Assembly (NCBI GenBank): GCA_037176725.1 | Contig: JAZBRS010000026.1 | Coordinates: forward strand, 56,212,501-56,276,500 | Source of the DNA: Posidonia oceanica | Lineage: Eukaryota; Streptophyta; Magnoliopsida; Alismatales; Posidoniaceae | Length of the DNA stretch: 64,000 nt | Direction of reading: 5' to 3' | Shown here: piece after piece, positions 32,174 to 43,136 of the stretch | Layout of the letters: every line of letters starts with the position of its first letter | Numbering within the stretch: position 1 is the stretch's first letter | Position numbers and translations under genes: made by a program | Notes under the pieces: model-generated | What the model was told of the DNA's origin: nothing | Databases searched by the model: none | What the model saw: the letters and a program-made list of their open reading frames with translations, nothing else

Positions 32174-35100
32174 TGTAGTAATCCTGAATTCTGATCGTCC
32201 ATGCACAATACCAAAGCTCGCATGCATCGATCAAAATAGGCTCACTATATGCGACAGGATCTGAGGGAAGAAACTCGACTCGGAAACGCTGGCAAAAAGA
32301 AAAGATAAGACAAAATCGGAGTCGCCATCAGCTCTATTGAATTGGAAGACAGGGAAAACCGAGGGTAAAGCATGAAAAGACATGCAAAACCAGATGCAAA
32401 GAGGGGGCAAAGGGATGCAATGCAATGCTAAGCTATGCTATGCTATGCTATGACTCATGCCTAGGATAAAGGAAAGGTCGATGCGAGCCAAGAGAAAGGG
32501 CAAGGATTCCTGTTACGCATGGAGAAGGTGTTAGGCACCCCCGATACGTCCGAGAGTCGGTCTTTCTTAGGCAATCTCGTGCTAATGTAGGGAAATGCTA
32601 GCCTAATGCCTACATGCCATGAATGTCTACTTGCTATGCATGGGAAATAAACGTGCCATCTATGTGCTCAGCAACGCTGCTAGTGTTCCGAACTAAGCAG
32701 ACCCTGGTTTGTGAGAACTCCTAGGCAGTAAGCATCATAGCCCTAAATGCAGATGCTGGCGATAAAGCAAAACTGCAGGGAAAACCAAGCAATGCAAACG
32801 ACATGCAAGCGATATAGCAAAGCAGGTGCGGAAAATGGTGCGAAATGAGGAAAACAATGCAAGGCACGGAAAACGAGGCAAACAAGTGGAAAACAATGCA
32901 AGATGCGGAAAACGAGGTGAAAGCGAGGTGCAAAACCAAAACAAGGGTTAGGCAGCATGCGTAGGGGTTGCAGTAAGCATTAGAAGCCATAAAATGCGGA
33001 AAATAGCGAAGGAAGCAAAATCAGCGCTTTAAAACCAAGTCAAGCCAACTGCAAGCGTTGGACGCTGGCAACAGCGGCGTCCAACGTTGGACGCTGTCAT
33101 TGCTGGTGTCCAACAACTGCTGGAGGCAGACAGCATGCAAGTTTTGGAAAAAGATGCATTCTAGCTATATGGATGCAATACAAATGCAGAAATGCAGCTA
33201 AATGGGTGCAAGGCATGCAGAGCTAACATGATAGAGGATCAGAAGAGGAATCAGAGCAAGGGACAAGCTAGGATCAAAGATCAAAGCAAGCAGAGTGTTG
33301 GACGCCCCTGAACATGGTGTCCAACGTTAGACGCCAGAGAGACAGGTGTCTAACACAGGCCAGAGAGAAAAAAAGAAAAAAGCATACAAAAGACAAATAA
33401 AAATGGGAACATGCATTTGGGCTACTGGAGACAAACATAGACTGAACATACAAGCATGGGAGGCATAAGAAACAAAAAAAACATTACCTGTAGCATGTGC
33501 CAGGCCAGAGGCACAACCAGAACGTTGGACGCGAGCTAGGCTGGCGTCCAATGTTGGACGCCTGCACCAGCAGCGTACAACGCCTTGGGAGGCACAAACA
33601 CACAAAAACTTGCATGGAACATAGCAAATGAACTAAAGAAGCCATGGAATAATTGCAAAGGAAGCTAGGCATGCATGGTTAACACTGAAGTCATGTAAAT
33701 AAGCAAGATTAGAGCATTATGCAAGCTAAAAAAAAGAAACAGAGGAGTAGGGCCATTAGACGCTGGAGACAACAGCGTCCAACGTTGGACGCTGGAGTCT
33801 CTGGCATCCAACAACCACAGCATGCAAACTTACTTGTGCTAAGAGGGAGCTTAGCTCTAAACCCCACCTATATGCATGCAAACCTACTGAAGACATACCA
33901 GAGCAAAAGAAACATGTATAGCAAGCATTTAAGTCAAGAGAAGCAAGAAAAGAAGAACATGCATGGGAATAAATGATAAAAAGACTAAAAGAAATAACAT
34001 GCAATTTAAGAGGAGGCTGACAATCCTAAGTATGGTTGCCATAGAGGCCAGGCATTACTAGGCATACACTGAACATGCATAGACATCAAAAATAGGCATG
34101 GTACAAACATGCCAGCAAGTTACAGCTAACTGAGGTGTTGGACGCTGGAAGAGCCAGCGTCCAACGTTGGACGTGGCTCACCCAGGAGTCCAACGCAGGC
34201 AGGAAGCAAACAGGCTCAAAGCATGCAAGAAAGATTAGGCATGGATCAAAGCAGAGAAGTAGGTATGGTATAACATTTGAAAACGAGTAAAGGAGGCAAG
34301 CAGCATGGATTTACAAAATAACAAGCAATAGCAAGGCATGGAAAGCATGAGAACAAGAGCAAAGCAAAACAGGGTGTTGGACGCTGGCCTATACCGCTTC
34401 CAACGTTGGACGCACTAGATGATGCATCCAACACATTGAACTTCGCTTCAATTAAGCGAGGCCGCCAAATCGTTTGGAAACTTCAACTAAACTAGGTAAC
34501 AAGCAAAGGTGTTCGATAACAAGCATGGTGGTATGCTTGGTGCCGAAATTAGACGAGTGGATTGCTCCACCCATCTCCTCCTCCTCATCGCCGGAAAACC
34601 AAGCAATGGAGGGGTGTGTGTTGTGCTAAGATGCATGGAAAGCAAGGGAAAACACTCACACTAGCATGCATGGGCCTAAGGGGAAGAAAACCAACCTTTT
34701 GGCGGCCCAGAGTAGTGACTCCACCTTCGATGCCGGCGCTGCAGATGTTGCTCGCTTGCGCGGGCAGCTGAAAGCACCAGAAGGGTCGGCGAAGGGTCGA
34801 GGATGGAGGTGGATGATCACTCTGTGCTCTGGAGTCAATGAATTCCCTCTTGGCTCTGTGTGGTGAATGCTGGAATGGCTCAAAGGAGGGTGTTTTGTTG
34901 TTGGAATGCATGGGTTCAAGTGCGAGCTGCGGCTTTGGCAGGCGAATTGCAGGCGGTTGCAGGTGGTGTCAGAGGCTTCTAAGTGTGTGGGAGGCTCGAG
35001 GAATGTCAGGAGCTTGGCAGAGGTGTGTCAGATGGCCGACGGAGCCACGATGGTGGCTGACACGGGCGGCTGAATGCTGTGAGGGCGGAGAGAGCGGGAT

Positions 35101-35612
35101 TAGGGCTGAAATCGAAATGATTGGTTCCAAAGGTTGTAACTCATCCTTGGGAGGTAGTGGATGACCTGGAGGGCAAGAGGGGACAGGTAGTAAGTGCGGG
35201 GAGGTGGTGGATTGGACGGGAAGTGAGCTGGAAGGGGCAGAACAGCCACTGCTGCAACCAAGCCATTGGACGCTGGAGCAGGAGGCGTCCAACATTGGAC
35301 GCTAGCACAGGGTGCTTCCAACGTTGGATGCTGGCACAGGACGCGTCCAAAGTTGGACGCTGCCTATTCCAGTGTACAACACGCTCAGTTGGCAAAAGCT
35401 GTAAATGGACTTGGGCTTGGGCTTAGAAAGGCTTGAAAATGTGCAAAAAGGCTTGGGTTAAGGCTTGGAGGGTTGGATAAGGTTGTAGGCTTAGGTTTGG
35501 GTTGGAAAATGGGTTAGGAAAAAGGTTAGGAAGAAGAATGCCATTCCAGAGTCCACACGAGCCTGCGAAAGAGAACAACCAACTTCCAGGCTATTAGAAT
35601 GGGGTGTCTACA
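32174..35612 (-). repeat. Element 2 3' LTR (3.4 kb)
   Basis: Starts TGTAGTAATCC and ends GGTGTCTACA on the + strand. The first 600 bp resemble the element 1 and left-edge LTRs (the GTTAGGCACCCCCGA block at 32531 and the CGGTCTTTC block). The middle is different and carries seven clusters of a 29-bp hairpin unit. The GC-rich portion at 34690-35390 opens frames with no recognisable protein. The PPT follows directly at 35613, so this is the 3' LTR of a - strand element. Confidence 0.9.
33057..35380. repeat. 29-bp hairpin units in clusters, element 2 LTR
   Basis: Units of GTTGGACGC, an 11-nt loop and GCGTCCAAC. Two units abut so that the junction is the palindrome GCGTCCAACGTTGGACGC. Clusters lie at 33057-33114, 33297-33354, 33524-33581, 33755-33812, 34137-34194, 34376-34432 and 35265-35380. 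The first six are 57-58 bp (two units) and the last is 116 bp (four units). In 33297-33354 the second unit has GTTAGAC paired with GTCTAAC, a compensatory change. Confidence 0.9.
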
Positions 35613-35679
35613 GATGCCCCTCCCTGAGCGAGGTCAAGCGTAGAGAGACCGCTGCTCAGGGTAGACAAGACACCCTACC
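35601..35679 (-). promoter_or_regulatory. Polypurine tract (35613-35625) and enclosing stem, element 2
   Basis: In transcript sense AGGGAGGGGCATC precedes the LTR start TGTAGACACC. Upstream, GGGTGT pairs with ACACCC, GTCTA with TAGAC and CCCTGAGC with GCTCAGGG, leaving the PPT unpaired. GTCTA/TAGAC replaces the GTCAA/TTGAC pair of element 1. Confidence 0.6.
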
Positions 35680-36039
35680 TGACACCGGCAGGAGCACAAA
35701 TCACTATTGGCGCAAATCATTCACCCAGTGGATGCACCGGGAAAACATGACTCAGAGCCACAATGCAGATGCTGATGCAAATGCCGATGCTAATGCAATG
35801 CGGGCTAATGCTGATGCAATGCATGCCGATGCAGCTATTTACCATGCAATGCTGTTAGTAAAAGAATTCGGTGCTGATGCTGAAGGGATGCAAAGAAAGC
35901 TGCAGTGCACTTCATGAGTTCGGGGACTAGTCCGAGCTCACAAAAGAAATGCCTGATAAGACTGATGGGCTTGGCATCCGAGCAGTTAGGGCTACTAGCC
36001 CAATAAGCAGAGGGGGGAGACAATTGGATGACTGTCGAT
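35680..36039 (-). other. Element 2 3' untranslated region, PPT-proximal
   Basis: ATGC-rich sequence without an ORF. It ends in units with GAGCAGTTAGGGCTACTAGC (near 35980) and GAGCGGTTAGGGCTGCCAGC (near 36038), the same crossed-arm motif as in the 13545-14115 array. Confidence 0.6.
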
Positions 36040-36059
36040 CGAGCGGTTAGGGCTGCCAG

Positions 36060-38790
36060 CCCACAGGGGGGAAACAGAAGCAGCTTGTCCTCGCCCGAGG
36101 AAACAAGCAAGAAAGAGAAAGGGGGAAGGCAAGCGTGGGCATCGTCCGCACGGAGCGAAGCCAAGCAAGAGCTGATCCTCGCACGAGGATATAGGGCAAG
36201 ACTTCGAGCATATGAGGTCTGAGAAGAGCTTGTCCTAGCCCAAGGAAACAAGCAAGAAAAGAAAGGGGGTAGGCAAGCGTGGGCATCGTCTGCACGGAGC
36301 GAGGCCACGCAAGGGCTGATCCTCACACGAGGATATAGGACAGGACTCCGAGCATACGGGGTCCGAGAAGAGCTTGTCCTCGCCCGAGGAAGCAAGAAAG
36401 AAAAGAAAAAATACTTGTCCTCACCCGAGGAAGCAAGCAAGATGGGAAGAAGAAAGAGGCTTGTCCTCGCCTGAGGACCAGCGGGACTCCGTCCGCACGG
36501 AGCAGAGTCACGCGAAACGAAAAAAGGCTTGTCCTCGCAAGCAAGAAAGGAAAAAGGCTTGTCCTTGCCCGAGGACAAGTAGGAAAAGAAAGGGGGAGGG
36601 CAAGTGTGGGCATCGTCCGCATGGAGCGAAGCCACGCAAGGGCTGATCCTCGCACTAGGATACAGGGCAGGACTCCGAGCATACGGGGTCTGAGAAGAGC
36701 TTGTCCTTGCATAAGGAAGCAAGCGGGGTCTCCGTGCAGACAGAGACGGCAAAGGCTTGTCCTCGCCCGAGGAAGCAAGTGGGGGATTCCACGCAGACGG
36801 AATCTGAAGAGCGCTTGTCCTTGCCTGAGGAAGCAAGTAGTAGTCTGATCCTCACCCGAGGGGACAGACAGGGGACTTCATCTGCATGGAGCGAAGTCAC
36901 CTGGGGGGCTCGTCCCCGGCCAGGGAAACAAGTGGGCCTGATCCTCGCCCGAGGAAATAGGTGGGACTTCGTCCGCACGGAGCGAAGTCGCAGGGGGGCT
37001 TGTCCTCATGCGAGGAAGCAAGCAAGAAAGGAAAAAGGCTTGTCATCACCTGAGGAAGCAAGCAGGAGGAGAAGAAGAAAGAGGCTTGTCCTCACTTGAG
37101 GAAGCAAGCGAGCGGCACTCCGTCCGCACAGAGCGGAGTCATGCGAAAAGGAAAAAGGCTTGTCCTCACCCGAGGACAAGCAGGAAAAGAAAGGAGGAGG
37201 GCAAGTGTGGGCATCGTCTGCATGGAGCGAAGCCATGCAAGGGCTGATCCTCGCACGAGGATACAAGGCAGGACTCCGAGCATATGGGGTCCCGAGAAGA
37301 GCTTGTCCTCGCCCGAGGAAGCAAGCAGGGCACGCATATGCTTATCCTTGGCCTAAGAATAAGCGGGCCTGATCCTCGCCTGAGGAACAGGGAAACTCCA
37401 TCCGCACGGAGCTGCACAAGGCTTGTACTCGCCCAAGGAAGCAAGCAGGTCTGACCCTCGCCTGAGGAAACAGACAGGGGCTCTGTCCGCACAGAGCTAG
37501 GTAGGGCTTGTCCTCGCCCGAGGAAGCAAGCAAAAAAGGAAATAGGGCTTGTCCTCACCCGAGGAAGCAAGCATGCGGGACCCCGTCCGCACGGAGCGGA
37601 GTTGCGCAAAAAAGGAAAAAGGCTTGTCCTCGCCTGAGGAAACAAGCAGGAGGGGCAGAAGAAAGAAGCTTGTCCTCACCCGAGGAAGCAAGCCAGCGGG
37701 ACTCCGTCCGCACGGAGCGGAGTCACGAGAAACGAAAAGAGGCTTATCCTCGCCTGAGGAAGCAAGGAAGAAAGGAAAAAGGCTTATCCTCGCCCGAGGA
37801 CAAGCAGGAAAAGAAAGGAGGCAGGCAAGCGTGGGCATTGTCTGCACGGAACGAAGCCACGCAAGGGTTGATCCTTGCATGAGGATACAGGGCAGGACTC
37901 CGAGCATACAGGGTCCGAGAAGAGCTTGTCCTCACCCAAGGAAGCAAGCAGGGCGTGCATACGCTTATCCTTGGCCAAGGAATAAGCGAGCCTGATCCTC
38001 GCCCGAGGAACAGGGAAACTCCATCCGCACGGAGCTGCGCAAGGCTTGTCCTCGCCCGAGGAAGCAAGTGGGTCTGATCCTCGCCTGAGGAAACAGACAA
38101 GGGCTCTGTCCGCACAGAGCTAGGTAGGGCTTGTCCTCGCCCGAGGAAGCAAGCGAAAAAGGAAACAGGGCTTGTCCTCACCCGAGGAAGCAAGCATGCG
38201 GGACCCCGTCCGCACGGAGCGGAGTTGCGCAAAAAAGGAAAAAGGCTTGTCCTCGCCTGAGGAAACAAGCTAGAGGGGCAGAAGAAAGAAGCTTGTCCTC
38301 GCTCGAGGAAGCAAGCCAGCGGGACTCCGTCCGCACGAAGCGGAGTCACGCGAAACGAAAAGAGGCTTATCCTCGCCCGAGGAAGCAAGGTAGAAAGGAA
38401 AAAGGCTTATCCTCGTCCGAGGACAAGTAGGAAAAGAAAGGAGGTGGGCAAGCATGGGCATCGTCCGCACGGAACGAAGCCACGCAAGGGCTGATCCTCG
38501 CACGAGGATACAGGGCAGGACTCCGAGCATACGGGGTCCGAGAAGAGCTTGTCCTCGCCTGAGGAAGCAAGCAAGAAAAGGAAAAAGGCTTGTCCTCGCC
38601 CATGGAAACAAGTAGGAAAGGCAGAAGAAAGAAGCTTGTCCTCGCTTGAGGAAGCAAGCAAGCGGGACTCCGTCTGTACGGAGCGGAGCCACGCGAAAAG
38701 GAAAAAGACTTGTCCTCGCCCGAGGATAGGCAAGAAAGGAAAAAGGCTTGTCCTTGCCCGAGGATGCAAGCAGGAAAAGAAAGAAAGCGA
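36060..38790 (-). repeat. Long array of mixed hairpins (CTTGTCCTCG family), element 2
   Basis: Dozens of short inverted repeats. The commonest has GCTTG then TCCTCG, a short CC loop, then CGAGGA and CAAGC. Variants keep pairing: CCTG/CAGG, GTCTG/CAGAC, and GCTTAT/ATAAGC with TCCTTGG/CCAAGGA. A second hairpin type has ACTCCG/CGGAGT or ACTTCG/CGAAGT around CCGCACGG. They alternate in blocks repeated at about 600 bp (for example 37490-38040 and 38130-38560). Arg/Ser-rich ORFs seen here are artefacts of the repeats. Confidence 0.88.
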
Positions 38791-38814
38791 TACCAGAGAG
38801 CAGCTAAAAAGATG

Positions 38815-38842
38815 CCCCTAGTATCAGGGATGATACCAGGGG
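38815..38842 (-). promoter_or_regulatory. Conserved CCCC...GGGG hairpin, element 2 copy
   Basis: The arms CCCCTAGTATCA and TGATACCAGGGG enclose GGGA. The single A/C position becomes G.U in transcript sense. The sequence GGGGCATC, identical to the end of the PPT, directly follows the hairpin in transcript sense. Confidence 0.65.
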
Positions 38843-39304
38843 ACAGTCGGAACGCTCCTAGTATCAAAAGCAAAGAAAATGCAGACAAAACTAACACGTT
38901 TGCCAAACGAGCAGTCGGGGATGCCAGCCCAGAGTGATCTGGGCAAAGGCGGTTGCGGCGATGCATGGGTCTGCAGAGGTTCTTGCGTGCATGTTGACTG
39001 CAGGGGGAGCTTTGCTGTGACTCCCTTGCTGAGGTTGCGGGTATGGTGCTTGTAGAGGGAACTACTCTAGATCTTTTGCGGGGCTGCCCTAGGCTGCTTG
39101 CATGGGCTAATGCTTTGGGGTGCTTGATGCAAGTCCTGCAACATCCGGGCAGGAGGAGATATGAAATAGGCAAGGCATGCAACGCAAACAAATGGCATGA
39201 AACGTCATTGTATTGAGTGAATCTCTGATTACACGCCTCTGATAGGCCAAAAAGATACAGCATGATTCAAGGAAAGCTATACAAACAAACAACTGCACCA
39301 ACGC
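38843..39304 (-). other. Element 2 spacer between hairpin and accessory ORF
   Basis: Contains one crossed-arm motif (GCAGTCGGGGATGCCAGCCC near 38911). Otherwise there is no ORF or clear repeat. Homologous to 56562-57025. Confidence 0.55.
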
Positions 39305-40506
39305 CTAGTCATGTCGAGCCCTTTTTGCTTGGCAGGAGTCAGGAAACTGGGGAGCGCATGGAGGAATCTCGTTGAGGGGCCAGAGTCCCTACACCTCAGT
39401 GACATACTCAGAAGTACATCCTGAGCCCTTCACAGCTGCAATGTCTATAGACTTCACCCCATGCCGCATCAAGTCTACCAGCGCTGTTGTGGATGCTGTT
39501 GTGCTAAGAGGGTAAGTCTGCATGAGCCTGGGCGCAGTGCTATCAATGAAGGCGCCCTGCCAGTAGCCAAACTGCCGCATGACCCGGATAGGGTGGTACT
39601 CCACACCCTCGGTGAATCCTGGCAGCACCACGAGTCGCGTATCGCGAGCATCGAAGAAGATGGTGAAGGGCTCTACTACGAATGGGATGATTCGCCAAGT
39701 TACTGCATAATCCGTCAGCTCAGACAGCTTCTGATACTCCTCTGGCATGCTCTTGATAGTTCTTGCATGACCACTGCTGCAGTAGGTTTCAATGGCATGC
39801 CTCTAAGGGCGCAGGAGGTCCATCTCCAGGTGTGCAGCTAGCCAGATCTGTACAAGTACTATGCAGCCATGGAACTGGCGGCAGCGGTGCACGACGCGGT
39901 CCAGCCTGCAGTATGTTTCTACAAGGACGACTGGTGCCAGGTCAACCTGCCGGGTCACCACTGCAAGTGCAATCTCAGCAATCTCAATTGCAACTGTCAT
40001 CCGGCCATGTGTGAAGATGAGTTCGCCCAGAAAATGGGTGACGAACCGCTAGAGCCATAGCTCATCTCCGTGTTCAGCATGCTTTTCTATAACTGCATCA
40101 AAATATGCTAGCGAAGCAGGGGCATGGGCCCGCTGGTGTAGATTAGTCTTTGCTGGCAGCCTTTGGCAGAGAGCCCAGTTAGCTGGTTCAGGACCGTGGT
40201 GTATCTATCGCGCCTCATAAAGACTGGAGGTTCCATTATCTTGGAGAAGCCGCAGATCCGGTGCACTTCTTATAGCGTAAGAGTCAGCTCTGTCCTGCCG
40301 AAGCAGAAGACATGATGCGCTGGCTTCCAGAACCTTGCTGCAGTGCATAGGAGATGCCAACTTACTTCCACGTCTACTGCCTTTAGGAGCTTGGAGGGAA
40401 TACCCCAAGTACGTAGCTTCTCACGATCGACTTCAGTGAGTTTGCCAACCCACTCTCGCAGGGCATCTGAGCAGTGCATGGGAGTGACCAGAGTAGGATA
40501 ACCCAT
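39305..40506 (-). pseudogene. Accessory ORF (plant-mobile-domain-like), element 2, degraded
   Basis: Homologous to the intact 14426-15628 frame. It starts at MGYPTLVTPMHCSD (40506) and keeps RFWKPAHHVF and the FDARDTRLVVLPGF region, and ends at 39305. It is broken by a TAG after ELTLTL near 40270, further stops and a frame disturbance near 40100-40000, a TAG near 39803 and another near 39389. The residue pattern still matches elements 1 and 3 throughout, so the gene decayed after this copy inserted. Its role is unknown, as for the intact copy. Confidence 0.85.
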
Positions 40507-42015
40507 TGTGCAGGAGAGAAAGTGCAGGCTGCTGGTGCAGAAACCTCAGGTACCTATGATCAGAGTTGCAGCTCATCAGATCAGGCATAAGCAGGTAACA
40601 CTTGGCTGATAAAGATGTAGATTTCAAGGCTAGCAGTAAGCATGTTCAGCAGTTAGCATTCAGAGTGTAGACATTAAGCCCATTCAGACAAAGGCAGCTC
40701 TACTGGGGCAAGTGGTTGGTCAGAGCTCTGGACCAGTGCAGCTTGAAGAAGGTCGGTGCATGCTTGATAGAAGTACTGTCTCAACGTCGGGCCAAGTTTT
40801 GCAGAGTGGGAAGAAAGGAGAGAATGATTGACGCTGTGCATGCATGCATGGTTTATGCTTGGTATGCGTGGCTATGTGCATGGTTTATAATAGAAGCCAT
40901 AAATGTATGCATGATTTTTGCTTATATGCTGTAGCCCTCAGCATGTGGAGTGCTTAATGCCTGCTGCAGAGGAAGAGAGGGGTCCTTGACTCACTGGACT
41001 CTACTCAAACTCTTAACTTGCTGGTGGCGCTCAGGAAAGGGTTATTTACAGTGCGTGAGTGGTGGGTGGTGAGGACAGGCTCCAGACCAATCTCCCAAGG
41101 ACCTACACCTACTTTTTTTGCTTGTTCTTGCTCCCTCATAGGCATGTAGGTTTCCCCTATCCCTAACTTGGAGGCAGTGGGCACCTGGTTGAAGTTGGGG
41201 AGCTGCTTGCTAGGCCTTGCTAGGTTTAAAGGCTTTGCAGGGTTTGTGGATTCCCTAGATGCAAATTTTTGCTCATCTCTAAGACAAGGGATGGGATTGT
41301 GCTGCTTGCTTTTCTTTTTCTGGAGTTGACTTTTGTCTTTGCTCCTTTTTTCTTTGCTTCTTTTTTTTGCTTTCTTTTTTTATTGCTTTTTTTCTTTGCT
41401 CTTTTCCTCTTTTTTTTTTTGCAAGCTTCTGCCATCCTTGGTTTAGAGGTAATGGGCACTAGGTTTTGAAGTGGGTTTGGGGTTCCTAGGTGCAAAATGG
41501 TGGACCATCTCCGAAGCAGTTTGGAAGGACGGGGTTACGCTACATGCCTCTATCTCTAGGGCCTGCTTCTGCCTTCGCCTTCAATTTGCTTTTCCTTTTA
41601 TGCCCATGCTCAGACATATTCTTTTATGGCTTACGCTCATGCTCATACCTTAGCATTTTATCTCCCTTGGGAGGTGCAGGTCCTAAGGTGTTTGGTTATT
41701 TCGCCTGTTCTCATTTGAAGGGTGGCTCCCTCACTAGCTAAGACACCTAAGTAGTGTCAGGTGAGGCAGGGTAGACTCCTTCCATAGTAGGCAAGCACAT
41801 CTGATTTCATCATTGGACCAAATGCAATGCATGATTTTTGCTGGGAATTTTTGGTTTTTGCTTGAGATATGCTGAAAGAAGGCGGAAATGTAGGGATATG
41901 TGCAGAGGTTGCAAGGATGCAAGGGATAGGATCGGAACGCAAAAGAATGTACAAGGAAGAGAGGATGCAAAGGACGGGATGGGAGAGAACGCTCTGCAAG
42001 GCAAGGGCCGATCTA
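40507..42015 (-). other. Spacer between integrase and accessory ORF, element 2
   Basis: Non-coding. It includes the conserved GCCCTCAGCATGTGGAGTGC block (40934) and an uninterrupted T/C tract (41300-41425) ending TTTTTTGCAAGC. The equivalent of this tract in element A is where element 1 inserted. Confidence 0.7.
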
Positions 42016-43130
42016 CTAATAGTACTTCTTGAGATAGCATGCATTGACCGGTTTTGACTGCCCAGCCTGGTCCATGTCCTTAAGAATTGCTGCATCGCCT
42101 GAGAATGCCTGCTTGACCACAAAGGGGCCACGCCAGTTGGGTCGGAATTTGCCTCGACCGTCTGGCAGGTGCATGGCTGGCAAAACAAGGTCACCTGGCT
42201 GGAAGCTCCTAGGCCGTACCTTATTCAGGTATGCTCTTGCCATCCGCTTCTGGTAGCAGCGAGCGTTGTGCATTGCTTGCAATCTACGCTCGTCAATCAG
42301 GTTAAGCTGGGAGCAGCGGTCCTTGACCCATTCTGCTTCTTCCAGCTCTACTTCTCGCAGGATTCATAGTGAAGGGATCTCCACTTCGACAGGCAGCACT
42401 GCCTCCATGCCGTACGCCAGCGAGTATGGGGTGGCCCCTGTTGAGGTCCACGCTGATGTCCTGTACGCCCAGAGTGCGTACGGGAGCTTATCGTGCCAGT
42501 CTTTGTGGGTTTCTGCCATCTTCTTCATTATCTTCACAATGTTTTTAATGGCGGACTCCACTGCTCCATTCATCTGTGGCCAGTATGGCGAGGATATATG
42601 ATGCTTGATCTGGTGCTTCTACAGGTATTCTTCGATCCTTTTTGCAATAAAGTTTGAGCCGTTGTCAGAGATGATTGCATGCGGGACCCCATATTAGGTG
42701 ACAATGTTATTCCTGATAAACCTCTCTTTCACCGCAGCTGTGACCGCCTTGTAGGAGGCTGCTTCCACCCACTTAGTGAAGTAGTCTATCGTTACTAGAA
42801 TGAAGCGATGACCATTTGATGCAGCAGGGTGTATAGCGTCGATGACGTCAATCCCCCGGGTGGAGAAGGGCCATGGCGAGGACATGCTATGCAATCCTGT
42901 AGGGGTGCGTGCATAAGATTATCATGGATTTGGCAGTTGTGGCATCTACGCACAAACTAGCAACAGTCTGCCTCCATAGTTGACCAGAAGTAGCCTTATA
43001 ACATGATTTTCTTGGCTAGCAGCACACCATTCATATACGGACCACAAGTCCTTGCATGGACTTGGAGCATTAGCGTGTCTGCCTCTGGCTTGTTCAAGCA
43101 GCACAGGAGCATCTGACTGTATGATCTTCT
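42016..43130 (-). pseudogene. Integrase, element 2 (multiple stops)
   Basis: The full length of the integrase can be followed, with the finger (HARTCGPYMNG, where one His is lost to Tyr), the core with the catalytic D of GIDVIDAI, ISDNGSNF and GAVESAIKN, and the C-terminal GPFVVKQAF, ending at 42016. There are TAG or TAA stops near 42985, 42960, 42694, 42625 and 42364. The last Gln codon before the natural stop is also changed, giving YY followed by two stops. It is inactive. Frame fragments 42894-42694, 42573-42364 and 42282-42016 carry most of it. Confidence 0.87.
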
Positions 43131-43136
43131 GTCTAA

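Noticed and set aside
33057..35380. MITE or TIR transposon explanation for the GTTGGACGC repeats
   Set aside because: Units are only 29 bp and form head-to-tail hairpins without flanking target duplications that I can see. Kept as an unexplained repeat.
36060..38790. Resemblance to a CRISPR array (short palindromic repeats with variable spacers)
   Set aside because: Spacing is irregular, units are not identical, no cas genes are present, and the context is a plant retrotransposon 3' region.
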